Shown here piece after piece: positions 1 through 6,210 of a stretch of DNA of 9,632 nucleotides (positions within the stretch are counted from its first letter, which is position 1; the number at the start of each line of letters is the position of its first letter). Below the pieces are notes generated by a model, which was given only the letters and a program-made list of their open reading frames with translations, was not told the DNA's origin and did not search any database. The stretch comes from Pseudomonadota bacterium. GTDB taxonomy: Bacteria; Myxococcota; Myxococcia; Myxococcales; Anaeromyxobacteraceae. A program made the translations under genes and the position numbers. Location of the stretch: assembly GCA_023411405.1 (NCBI GenBank), contig JAEYOU010000170.1, forward strand, positions 1 through 9,632. The letters run 5' to 3'.

Positions 1-1
1 C

Positions 2-322
2 GCGGAGATCGCGCGCTCCATCGAGGAGGACGCGCGCGCCCTCGGGACGGATCCCGGGTGGTTCGGTCGCACCGACCTGGCCCGCAGCGGCCTGCAGGCG
101 AGCGTGGCGGCGCTCGATCGGATCGCCGACCGGCGCGCCCCGGAGCTGCGGCCCTGGGTCCTGGCCGCCTCGGAAGCGGTCCGGGCGGTTCGGCCCGAGA
201 GCCCGTTCGGCATCGAGCGGAGCGCGATCCAGGACGCGCTTCGCGCCGTCGCGGACGCGTTCCGGGCGGCGGTCCTGCGGGCAGGTTCCGATCCGAGCCA
301 GGCGCGTGCGGGCTCGGGGTGA
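2..322 (+). CDS. C-terminal part of an unrecognised helical protein (5' truncated by window edge)
   Basis: The frame is open from the left window edge to a TGA at 320-322, giving about 106 residues without a start codon that must be the true one. An internal ATG-like start near position 104 exists, but the 34 codons before it have the same coding character (rich in A, R, D, E, with GC at third positions), so the gene most likely begins outside the window. The visible part is amphipathic and helical, with stretches such as SVAALDRIADRRAPELRPW and SAIQDALRAVADAFRAAVL. It has no cysteine, no signal peptide and no membrane segment. I do not recognise a family. It ends about 76 bases before the likely start of the phosphatase on the same strand, so the two could be co-transcribed. 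Coding status is fairly sure; function is unknown. Confidence 0.6.
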   Translation, partial: AEIARSIEEDARALGTDPGWFGRTDLARSGLQASVAALDRIADRRAPELRPWVLAASEAVRAVRPESPFGIERSAIQDALRAVADAFRAAVLRAGSDPSQARAGSG

Positions 323-398
323 CGCCCCGTCCTCCCTCGTTCCGTCCGCACCCGCACCCCGGAGGAAGTCCCCGCCGGCCGTTGTTAACGCAACGGTC

Positions 399-1064
399 GT
401 GATCCGGCAGCCCACCTCCTTCGTGCTCGTGCGCCACGGCCACACCGCCGCGAACGGCGGGCCCTCGGGCATGCGCATGAGCGGCTGGACGGACACGCCG
501 CTCACGGAGGAAGGGCGTCGGGAGGCGCGCCTCGCGGCCGAGGCGCTCCGGCGCGAGCGTGCGTTCGCGGCGATCTATGCGAGCCCGCTCACCCGCGCGC
601 GGGAGACGGCCGCGCCGATCTGCGCCGCCCTCGGGCTGCCGCTGCGGATCGAGCCCGGGCTGCGGGAGATCTTCTGCGGCACGGTGGACGGGCTCGCCGT
701 CGAGGAGGTGCGCGCCCGGCACCCGGAGGCGTGGGGCCGCAACCTCGAGGAGAAGCACGAGGACTTCCGCTGGCCGGGGGGCGAGAGCTACCGCGAGCTG
801 CGGGCCCGCTGCCTCCGCACGCTCCGCGCGCTCGCGGCGCGGCACCGTGGGGAGCGCGTCGTGGTCGTCACGCACGCGGGGTTCGTCTCGCAGGCGCTGG
901 GATGGCTCCAGGGCCTCAGCTGCGCGCGGTGGAGCGCGTACCGTCCGGCGAATGGGTCCTGCTCGCGGCTCCTGTGGGGTCCCGGCGGGCACCGGGTGGA
1001 GGGGTTCGACGAGCGGGTGCACCTGGCGCCGCCGCGCCCCACACCGCCGCTGCCCGCCGGATGA
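399..1064 (+). CDS. Histidine phosphatase family protein (phosphoglycerate mutase-like)
   Basis: This 221-residue protein belongs to the histidine phosphatase superfamily, which removes phosphate from small metabolites or proteins through a phosphohistidine intermediate. The signature RHGHT is at residues 12-16 (nucleophile His13). SPLTRARET at 62-70 supplies the second phosphate-binding Arg (Arg66). LREIFCGTVDG at 88-98 carries the likely acid Glu90, and VVVTHAGFV at 155-163 holds the second catalytic His159. No signal peptide is seen, so it is probably cytosolic. The substrate cannot be named; CobC, PhoE and mutase-like members look alike. The frame is open back to a GTG at 306, overlapping the preceding gene, but the family normally begins a few residues before the RHG strand, so I chose GTG 399. 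There is no good ribosome site before it; a GGAGGAAG at 361-368 is too distant. The last 149 bases are overlapped by the opposing gene. Confidence 0.85.
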   Translation: MIRQPTSFVLVRHGHTAANGGPSGMRMSGWTDTPLTEEGRREARLAAEALRRERAFAAIYASPLTRARETAAPICAALGLPLRIEPGLREIFCGTVDGLAVEEVRARHPEAWGRNLEEKHEDFRWPGGESYRELRARCLRTLRALAARHRGERVVVVTHAGFVSQALGWLQGLSCARWSAYRPANGSCSRLLWGPGGHRVEGFDERVHLAPPRPTPPLPAG

Positions 1065-1767
1065 TCCGCAGCCAGTCGTGGAGCGCCCACGCCGCCCGCG
1101 CGCGCGCCCGGCGCGTGGCGGCCGGATCGCTCGCGACGCCCGTGTGGTGGAGCACCGCGCCGGCGAGCGCGTTGGACGCGCCGGCCAGCCAGTACGCTTC
1201 GCGGACCTCGCCCGGGATCCCGCCGGAGCGGCCGCGCGCGCCGAGGTAGGCCGCGAGCAGGGTGTCGTGGCGCAGGCGGGCCAGGGGCTCCCAGCACCCG
1301 ACGCTCTGGATCCACGCGGCCATGCGGGAGAGCTCGCCCTCGTAGTCCCACGAGTCGTCGTACACGAACGGCGCCTCGTGCAGCGTCGCGATGGCGCGGA
1401 GCACGTCCTCCGCGCGGGCGGTGTCGCGCCAGGGCCACCGCTCCGCGGCGACCACCCGCTCCAGCACGAGCAGGATCCGATCGCCCTCGGGGAGCGCCGC
1501 CACGAGCCGCGGCGCGTGCGGAAACCCATGGCGGGCGAGCCACCGGTACACGCCCGCCTCCCGGCGCGCCGGTCCGGCGAGCTCCTTCACGACCCACGAC
1601 GCCGATCGGATGCGATCGCCCGCGTCGAGGTAAGCGGCGCGCAGGGTCGCGACGTGCGCGGCGCTGATGCCGCCTCGCAGGGGAGCCGCGCCCACCGAGA
1701 GGAGCGCGGCCCCGCGCTCCCGGGCGACGAGGTCCTGGGCGAGCGCACGCAGCTCCGAGGGCTCCAT
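916..1767 (-). CDS. Aminoglycoside phosphotransferase-like protein lacking the catalytic loop
   Basis: This 283-residue protein starts at ATG 1767 with no clear ribosome site. Residues 31-110 resemble the N-lobe of the APH/choline-kinase fold: a glycine-containing turn RGGISAAHV (31-39), a likely ATP-anchoring Lys in VVKEL (59-63, Lys61), a helix with Glu70, and a hinge strand ILLVLERV (98-105). Residues 120-131 end in ATLHEA, the usual helix before the catalytic region. The HGD...N and D-x-D motifs expected afterwards are not visible; only HHTG at 207-210 occurs. It may be a pseudokinase or a divergent non-kinase member. Residues up to about 235 look natural (ARAAWALHDWLRIIRR). The remaining ~48 are low-complexity and antisense to the phosphatase 3' end, so the gene has probably lost its original stop. 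It is divergent from the CPVC gene across 133 bases. Family assignment is tentative; that it is coding is likely. Confidence 0.6.
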   Translation of the reverse strand: MEPSELRALAQDLVARERGAALLSVGAAPLRGGISAAHVATLRAAYLDAGDRIRSASWVVKELAGPARREAGVYRWLARHGFPHAPRLVAALPEGDRILLVLERVVAAERWPWRDTARAEDVLRAIATLHEAPFVYDDSWDYEGELSRMAAWIQSVGCWEPLARLRHDTLLAAYLGARGRSGGIPGEVREAYWLAGASNALAGAVLHHTGVASDPAATRRARARAAWALHDWLRIIRRAAAVWGAAAPGAPARRTPPPGARRDPTGAASRTHSPDGTRSTARS

Positions 1768-1900
1768 GGCGCAGGGGTAATGGGTGACCAGCTGGAATCC
1801 AACTCGCGCGCGGTGAACGGCAGCCGCGCACGCGCCAGCCGCGAGGAGGGCCGCTCGCCCGCCCGCTGAACGCGTGCTGCGTCATGCGCACGTTGCTCGC

Positions 1901-2146
1901 ATGACCTGCTCCGGGACCGTACGCGCGCTCGTCGCGGTGATCGGCGGCGCCTTCGCGCCGGCCGCGCTCGCCTGCCCCGTGTGCCACTCCCCGCTCGGCG
2001 CGGAGGTCCGCGCCGGCCTCCTCGGCGGCGATCTCGTCCAGAACCTCGCGGCCATCCTGCTCCCGTTCCCCGTTCTCGCAGCGTTCGTGGTCCTCGTCCG
2101 CCGCTTCGGCCTGCCGGGGACGGGGACGCGAGGCGGCGCGCCGTGA
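1901..2146 (+). CDS. Small exported membrane protein with CPVC motif
   Basis: This 81-residue protein has a hydrophobic signal sequence (residues about 7-24, ending AALA). It is followed directly by CPVCHS at 25-30, then a second hydrophobic segment around 49-67 and a basic end (RRFG). The predicted form is a short periplasmic head with two cysteines and a histidine, anchored by one C-terminal helix. Small CPxC proteins of this shape are often seen near cytochrome oxidase or copper-handling genes; that link is from memory and from the next gene, not shown here. The ATG at 1901 puts the signal peptide at the N terminus. A GTG at 1874 would add nine residues; neither has a good ribosome site. 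Its stop overlaps the GTG of the DUF2243 gene (GTGA, 2143-2146), so the two are translationally coupled. Confidence 0.65.
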   Translation: MTCSGTVRALVAVIGGAFAPAALACPVCHSPLGAEVRAGLLGGDLVQNLAAILLPFPVLAAFVVLVRRFGLPGTGTRGGAP

Positions 2147-2667
2147 ACGAGGGAGCGACGGCGCGGCGGGGCGGTGGCGACGACCGCGCCTGGCTCGCGG
2201 CGGGGGTCCTCGTCGGGATCGGGATGGGCGGGTTCGTCGATGGGATCGTGGCCCACCAGCTCCTGCAGCTCCACAGCATGCTCTCGAACCGCGTCCCGAG
2301 AGACACGATCGTCGGGCTCGAGATCAACATGGTCTGGGACGGGCTCTTCCACGCGTGCTGCTGGATCGTGGTCGCGCTCGGGCTGGGGATGAGCTGGCGC
2401 GCGCTGCGGGGCCGGGCGTCGCTGCCGTCGGGGCGGAGCTGGGTGGGAGCGGCGCTGATCGGCTGGGGGATCTTCAACCTCGTCGAGGGGATCGTCGATC
2501 ACCACCTCCTCGAGCTCCACCACGTCCACCAGCTCGGGAATCACCTCCTGTGGGACCTCGCCTTCCTCGCGTCCGGCGTCGTGCTCGCCGTGCTCGGCTG
2601 GGCGGTGGTCCGGTCGAGCCCGCCGAGGGGCGGGGGCGCGGTCCAGCCCGAAGGCGCCCGGGCGTGA
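2143..2667 (+). CDS. DUF2243 domain-containing histidine-rich membrane protein
   Basis: This 174-residue integral membrane protein has about four transmembrane helices (roughly 18-37, 68-84, 100-118, 137-156). It matches DUF2243 by its hallmark segments GFVDGIVAHQLLQLHSM (30-46) and NLVEGIVDHHLLELHHV (112-128). These two align residue for residue, and each is followed by a W-D pair (65-66 and 137-138), so the protein is an internal duplication of a two-helix unit. Histidines at 38, 44, 70, 120, 121, 126, 127, 129 and 134 cluster near membrane boundaries, as expected for a metal or heme site; this role is inference. DUF2243 genes often sit beside cytochrome oxidase assembly genes in other bacteria (recalled, not tested), but the only partner here is the CPVC protein. 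The GTG start at 2143 overlaps that gene's stop. It converges on the transglycosylase gene with a 7-base gap and no visible terminator. Confidence 0.85.
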   Translation: MNEGATARRGGGDDRAWLAAGVLVGIGMGGFVDGIVAHQLLQLHSMLSNRVPRDTIVGLEINMVWDGLFHACCWIVVALGLGMSWRALRGRASLPSGRSWVGAALIGWGIFNLVEGIVDHHLLELHHVHQLGNHLLWDLAFLASGVVLAVLGWAVVRSSPPRGGGAVQPEGARA

Positions 2668-2674
2668 GGAGAGG

Positions 2675-3967
2675 TCACCGCCGCGAGGAACGAACCCGGA
2701 GGGTCGTGCCGGCGCGGAGGATGTGCCGCTCGGGCGCGCCGATCCCGTTCCAGCGCGCGAGCTCCCGCACCGTCACGCCGTGGCGCCGGCTCACGGACCA
2801 GAGCGTGTCGCCGGGCTTCACGCGATGGAGGGCGAGGGAGACGCGGTGCTTCGGGGGACGGGCGTGGTGCTGGACGCGGTCGTCACCCCTCGCGACCGCC
2901 CGCCGGGCGGCCAGCGCCGGGAGCGGCTTCCAGCGCTCCGCGAAGAGCGCCGCCTGCGCCCGCGGGAGCTTGAGGGTGTACGGGCGCGGCGGTGTCGAGG
3001 AGGTGCGCAGCTCGGGGTTGAGATCCTGGAGCGCGGCGACGGTGATCCCGGCCGCCTCGGCGACGACGGCGAGCGGGCTCGCGCGCGCGACGGTCACCTC
3101 GGCGTAGTCGATCCACGCCTCCGGCGCGAGCTCCTCGTCGCGGATGCCGAACGCCCCGGCGTGCTTCGAGAGGATCGCCGCGGCGAGGATCCTCGGCACG
3201 TACGTCTGCGTCTCGCGCGGGAGCAGGTCGGGCGCGCCCGCCAGCTCCCAGAAGTCGCCGGAGCCGAGCTCCATCGCCCTGGCGATCCGGTTCGGGCCGG
3301 CGTTGTACGACGCCCACGCGAGGTACCAGTGACCGGTCCTCTCGTGCAGCGCGCGCAGGAACCGCGCCGCGGCCCGGGCCGCCTTCTCCGGGTCGCGCCG
3401 CTCGTCCACCCATCGGTCCTGCAGGAGCCCGTACCGGGCGCCGGTCTCGGGGATGAACTGCCACGCGCCGACCGCCTTCGCACGGCTCGTCGCCTGGTTC
3501 ACGAACCCGCTCTCGACCATCGCGAGCCAGACGGTGTCCTCAGGCACGCCCTCCTCGCGGAGGATCGCCCGAAACCGCGGCGCGTACCGGTGGGAGCGCG
3601 AGAGCCAGCGGAGGAAGCGCGGGCGGTACTCGTCCGAGAGGAACATCCGGACGTACCCGGCCACCGCCTCGTTCACCTCGAGGGGAATGTCGTACCCGGC
3701 CTGGAGCTCGGCGAGCTCCAGCGAGAGCTCCGGGAGGAGCTCGGACAGGGTGGGGGCCACCGGCGCCACCGGGGCGGGCGCCTCCTCGGGCCTGGCCTGC
3801 GACGCGGGCTCCGCGTCGGAGACCGCGGGCCTCCGCTCCACCAGCATCGGCTCAGGCCGCGCGACGACGGGGCTCGAGACAGGCCGGGGCGGCGTCCCTG
3901 CGCACGCGAGCACCGGCACGAACCAGACCACCCACCCCCGCCGTCCCCCGCGCGTGCCACGATCCAA
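2675..3967 (-). CDS. Lytic transglycosylase with C-terminal LysM domain (MltD-like lipoprotein)
   Basis: This 430-residue murein lytic transglycosylase cleaves the glycan strands of peptidoglycan to give 1,6-anhydro ends. A short basic N terminus and hydrophobic stretch (12-21) end in VLAC, a lipobox-like site with Cys22, so it is probably a periplasmic lipoprotein. Residues 25-75 form a Pro/Ala/Glu-rich linker. The SLT domain covers about 125-260: AMVESGF (149-155) contains catalytic Glu152, AVGAWQFIPETG is at 165-176 and the YNAGPNR signature is at 221-227. ETQTYVPRILAA (252-263) is typical of the MltD branch. Residues 291-334 resemble a weak LysM-like module. A clear LysM lies at about 380-425 (HRVKPGDTLWSVSRRHGVTV onward). 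The TTG start at 3967 is supported by GGGAGG seven bases upstream. The gene is divergent from the DUF6125-like gene across a 293-base gap. Confidence 0.92.
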   Translation of the reverse strand: MDRGTRGGRRGWVVWFVPVLACAGTPPRPVSSPVVARPEPMLVERRPAVSDAEPASQARPEEAPAPVAPVAPTLSELLPELSLELAELQAGYDIPLEVNEAVAGYVRMFLSDEYRPRFLRWLSRSHRYAPRFRAILREEGVPEDTVWLAMVESGFVNQATSRAKAVGAWQFIPETGARYGLLQDRWVDERRDPEKAARAAARFLRALHERTGHWYLAWASYNAGPNRIARAMELGSGDFWELAGAPDLLPRETQTYVPRILAAAILSKHAGAFGIRDEELAPEAWIDYAEVTVARASPLAVVAEAAGITVAALQDLNPELRTSSTPPRPYTLKLPRAQAALFAERWKPLPALAARRAVARGDDRVQHHARPPKHRVSLALHRVKPGDTLWSVSRRHGVTVRELARWNGIGAPERHILRAGTTLRVRSSRR

Positions 3968-3974
3968 GGTGCAG

Positions 3975-3980
3975 CCTCCC
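3975..3980 (-). promoter_or_regulatory. Ribosome binding site GGGAGG selecting the TTG start of the transglycosylase
   Basis: Read on the minus strand, GGGAGG lies seven bases before the TTG at 3967. No ATG or GTG in that frame is placed better relative to a ribosome site and still keeps the basic N terminus and signal sequence. This is why the unusual TTG was taken as the start. Confidence 0.6.
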
Positions 3981-4057
3981 TGCCGTCCGGTGATCCACCC
4001 CCCGCCCGCCTACTCTCTGGACGAACCTCCGCACGCACCAGCTTCTTCCTCATCACG

Positions 4058-4069
4058 GTTCGATCGAAC
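4058..4069. promoter_or_regulatory. Perfect 12-base palindrome in the divergent intergenic region
   Basis: GTTCGATCGAAC is identical to its own reverse complement. It lies in the 293-base non-coding stretch 3968-4260 between the transglycosylase gene (start 3967, minus) and the DUF6125-like gene (start 4261, plus). It is about 90 bases upstream of the transglycosylase start. Its position and symmetry fit a dimeric repressor or activator site, but no regulator is identified and the palindrome could be chance. Apart from this and the promoter candidate, the stretch shows no credible coding sequence. Confidence 0.35.
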
Positions 4070-4182
4070 GAGGGAGGGCAGCCGCGCGGCACAGCGCCGG
4101 AGTGGCGATCCGCCAGGCGCTCGAGGCGAAGTGCAAGAGTTGCGAGCTGCGCGAAGGCGCGGGCGCCCCGGCTCGTGCGTGC

Positions 4183-4210
4183 TTGACTCGCCGCGGGCGG
4201 GGGGCATCCT
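4183..4210 (+). promoter_or_regulatory. Candidate sigma-70-type promoter for the DUF6125-like gene
   Basis: TTGACT (4183-4188) matches five of six bases of the -35 consensus. It is followed after 16 bases by CATCCT (4205-4210), a weak -10 sharing the second, third and last bases of TATAAT. Transcription would begin near 4217, leaving a leader of roughly 45 bases with GGAGG at 4252-4256 before the ATG at 4261. The -35 is convincing for such GC-rich DNA; the -10 is poor. Confidence 0.35.
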
Positions 4211-4260
4211 GCGGGCCGGACCATCCCGCGCTCCCGCCCGCGGAGCCGCCCGGAGGAGAC

Positions 4261-4818
4261 ATGTCTCAGGCGCAGACCCCCGAGGATGCCGCCGCGTTCC
4301 TGCGCTCGCTCGACAAGGAGCAGCTCGTTCAGCTCGCCATGGACGACGCCAAGAACTGGCTCGCGCACGACGGACTCTGGTTCCAGGCGGTCGAGTCCGC
4401 GCACGGCATGCAGGCGGCGATCGCTGCCGACGCCGCCGCCTGGGAGCGGTTCACGGCGATCGAGGCGCGCCGGATCATGGAGCGGCGCGGGATCGCCTCA
4501 GGAGGCGGGATCCCCGCGCTGCTCGAGTGCTTGCGCCACCGGATGTACGCGCGGCTCAACACGCAGGAGGTGACGGAGGCGACCGCCACGCGCGCCGTCT
4601 TCGTCATGCGGGAGTGCCGCGTCCAGGCGGCGCGGAAGCGGAAGGGGCTCTCCGACTTTCCGTGCAAGTCCGTCGGCATCGTCGAGTACGCAGGGTTCGC
4701 GAAGGCCATCGATCCGCGGATCGAGACGCGGTGCCTCGCCTGCCCGCCCGACGCGCACCCCGAGGACGCCTGGTGCGCGTGGGAGTTCACGATGACCGGG
4801 GCCCCGGGGGGCGGGTGA
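4261..4818 (+). CDS. DUF6125-like cytosolic cysteine-containing protein
   Basis: This 185-residue soluble protein has no signal peptide or membrane helix. The N-terminal half is helical and holds a DGLWFQAVE segment (37-45) and WERFTAIEARRIMER (61-75). The C-terminal part is compact and cysteine-bearing: Cys119, Cys135 in SDFPCKSVG, Cys158 and Cys161 in RCLACPPD, and Cys172 in AWCAWEF. I recall this pattern from the DUF6125 family of bacteria and archaea, related to L-2-amino-thiazoline-4-carboxylate hydrolase-like proteins. The name is from memory and the reaction is not established. The cysteines could bind metal or a sulfur-containing substrate. The ATG at 4261 follows GGAGG with a four-base spacer. 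An upstream frame extension to 4102 lacks a ribosome site and looks non-coding. It is convergent with the metallo-beta-lactamase remnant, overlapping it by 32 bases. Confidence 0.75.
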   Translation: MSQAQTPEDAAAFLRSLDKEQLVQLAMDDAKNWLAHDGLWFQAVESAHGMQAAIAADAAAWERFTAIEARRIMERRGIASGGGIPALLECLRHRMYARLNTQEVTEATATRAVFVMRECRVQAARKRKGLSDFPCKSVGIVEYAGFAKAIDPRIETRCLACPPDAHPEDAWCAWEFTMTGAPGGG

Positions 4819-5053
4819 CGGGCGCTGCCGCGAGCGCGCCGAACGAGTAGGTCGCCCCCGCGGCTCCCGGCTGGACGCGCTCCCCGAGCGCCTCCCGGAG
4901 CCGCGCGACGGCCCCGGATCCGGTGCAGTGGCAGGGGATCACCAGGTCCGGCGCGCGCTCGACGAGCGCGGCCGCCGTCTCCTGGAGCCGCTCCGCGCTC
5001 GCCGCGCCGAGGTGGAGCCCGCCGACGATCGCGTGGACCCGCGCCTCCCTCAA
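4787..5053 (-). pseudogene. C-terminal remnant of a metallo-beta-lactamase-fold hydrolase
   Basis: An 88-codon frame begins at a TTG overlapping the stop of the winged-helix gene (TTGA). It encodes the end of an archaeal-type MBL-fold enzyme of the dihydropterin phosphate synthase-like group: VHAIVGGLHLG (6-16), a helix to about 33, then DLVIPCHCTG (36-45) and a final strand around RVQPGAAGATYSF (59-71). In complete members of about 250 residues these are the last conserved blocks; the His of PCHCTG (His42) is a metal ligand. The N-terminal two thirds, including the HxHxDH motif, are absent. The upstream DNA instead encodes the winged-helix protein in another frame. The remnant cannot form a complete active site. 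It may be a decaying gene cut off by the arrival of the winged-helix gene, or a coupled small protein kept for another role. A possible start and intact frame keep the second option open. Confidence 0.6.
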
Positions 5054-5283
5054 CTCCGCTCGGCCTCCTCGAGCTTCGCCTGGCCTGCCGCGGTGGTTCG
5101 GAACAGCGCCCCGGACTGCTCCACGAGGCCGGCCTGGACCAGCTCGCGCACGCTGCTCCGGATCCGGAACAGGGGGACGTCCGCCGCGCCGGCGACGTCC
5201 TCCAGCGTCTTCTGCTGAACGAGGGCGCGCAGGACCTTTCGCGCGGGGCCGCTCAGCGTTCCATCGGGAGAGATGCATGCCAT
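5050..5283 (-). CDS. Small winged-helix DNA-binding protein
   Basis: This 77-residue protein is predicted to be one winged helix-turn-helix domain. GPARKVLRALVQQKT (12-26) forms the first helix. LEDVAGAADVPLFRIRSSVRELVQAG (27-52) forms the helix-turn-recognition helix. LVEQSGALFRTTAAGQAKLEE (53-73) forms the wing and last helix, in the manner of MarR/ArsR-like minimal regulators. The ATG at 5283 lies 12 bases after the peroxiredoxin stop, with only a weak GGGGTGA ribosome site, so it is probably read from the peroxiredoxin transcript. That placement suggests a regulator of the unit or of oxidative response, which is inference. It has one cysteine (Cys3), so a two-cysteine redox switch is not evident. 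Its stop overlaps the possible TTG start of the MBL remnant. Confidence 0.75.
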   Translation of the reverse strand: MACISPDGTLSGPARKVLRALVQQKTLEDVAGAADVPLFRIRSSVRELVQAGLVEQSGALFRTTAAGQAKLEEAERS

Positions 5284-5295
5284 GGGATCACCCCG

Positions 5296-5964
5296 TCACA
5301 GCGAACGCTGGCAGAAGTACCAGTCGGCGCACTCGTACCCCTGCTTCATCCGGTCGGCGGCGTCCTCGGCCGTCCTCGGCGGCGGCACGATCACCTTGTC
5401 CCCCGGCCTCCAGTTGGCGGGCGTGGCGACGCCGTGCCGGTCGCTCGTCTGCAGGGCGTCGATGAGCCGGAGGATCTCGTCCATGTTTCGCCCGGTGCTG
5501 AGCGGGTAGTAGATCATGGCCCGGATCACCTGCTTGTCGTCGATGACGAAGACGCAGCGGCTGGTCTCGGTCTTGCTCTCGCCGGGCATGACCATGCCGT
5601 ACTTGGTCGCGACGTCCTTGTTGAGGTCGGCGATGATCGGGAACGGGATCTTGACCTTGAACTTCTCCTCGATGTTCCGCACCCAGGCGATGTGCGAGTA
5701 GGTGCTGTCGATCGAGAGGCCGAGGAGGTTCACCTTCCGCTTCCTCAGCTCCGGCTCGATCTTCGCGAACGCCATGAACTCGGTGGTGCACACGGGTGTG
5801 AAGTCCGCCGGGTGCGAGAAGAGGATCAGCCACTCGCCCGAGAAGTCCTCGAGCCGGAGCGTGCCGTGGGTCGTCTCGGCCTCGAACGAAGGGGCGGGCG
5901 CATTGAGCCTCGGAAGCGAGGTGGGCTGGGAGACCTGGTCGGAAGGGACATTGCTGGTCGTCAT
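5296..5964 (-). CDS. Peroxiredoxin, archaeal/Prx6-type with C-terminal cysteine pair
   Basis: This 222-residue thiol peroxidase reduces hydrogen peroxide and organic peroxides in the cytosol. The active-site segment HPADFTPVCTTEF (51-63) gives the peroxidatic Cys59 with Thr56, and the conserved Arg136 is in SRCVFVID. FAKIEPELRKRKVNLLGLSID (66-86) and NMDEILRLIDALQ (160-172) are typical of the Prx6 class. The C-terminal extension carries Cys212 and Cys218 (CADWYFC), as in the three-cysteine archaeal enzymes such as that of Aeropyrum, so a thiol-disulfide relay rather than a strict one-cysteine mechanism is expected. An extended N terminus of about 20 residues precedes the thioredoxin fold. The ATG at 5964 has AGGAG seven bases upstream. 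It is the first gene of a unit with the winged-helix gene and MBL remnant. Two 8-base repeats 50-78 bases upstream may be its control site. Confidence 0.95.
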   Translation of the reverse strand: MTTSNVPSDQVSQPTSLPRLNAPAPSFEAETTHGTLRLEDFSGEWLILFSHPADFTPVCTTEFMAFAKIEPELRKRKVNLLGLSIDSTYSHIAWVRNIEEKFKVKIPFPIIADLNKDVATKYGMVMPGESKTETSRCVFVIDDKQVIRAMIYYPLSTGRNMDEILRLIDALQTSDRHGVATPANWRPGDKVIVPPPRTAEDAADRMKQGYECADWYFCQRSL

Positions 5965-6013
5965 TGGTGCTCTCCTGGGATGAAGTGAACGGCTCCGGTA
6001 CCTGGCGGTGTGA

Positions 6014-6042
6014 TCTCGTTCGCGAGCGATCGGTTCTCGTTC
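6014..6042. promoter_or_regulatory. Direct repeat (8 bases, 21 apart) upstream of the peroxiredoxin gene
   Basis: TCTCGTTC occurs at 6014-6021 and again at 6035-6042 on the plus strand (GAACGAGA on the coding strand of the peroxiredoxin). The copies are 21 bases apart, two turns of the helix, and lie 50-78 bases before the peroxiredoxin ATG, where a regulator would bind. The GCGAGCGA between them partly mirrors the first copy. The surrounding 246-base gap (5965-6210) has no other clear signal. A chance repeat is possible. Confidence 0.3.
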
Positions 6043-6210
6043 TCTGGAGTCGCTTCGCCGCACCGGGCGAGACGGGCGGAGTCGCGGTACGGAGACTCTC
6101 TCCCTCCTTCCGGCTGCCGTCCTCCGGGCCGCGGCGCGCCTGATCACGCGCGCTTCGGGCACCTGGCGTCCTGTCTCGCCTGGCACGTCTGCTGCTCCAC
6201 CGCCGTCGTC

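Noticed and set aside
380..395. CGTTG/CAACG inverted repeat just before the phosphatase start, around a GTTAAC
   Set aside because: A five-base stem with a six-base loop is too weak to call an operator or terminator, although it is the only AT-richer patch nearby.
306..398. Extended N terminus of the phosphatase from GTG 306
   Set aside because: It overlaps the preceding gene, adds 31 residues of unlike composition before the RHG strand, and lacks a ribosome site.
2723..4186. Plus-strand frame of 487 codons opposite the transglycosylase
   Set aside because: It is the antisense of a well-supported gene with all catalytic motifs, and its translation is low-complexity R/G/P-rich with no recognisable motif.
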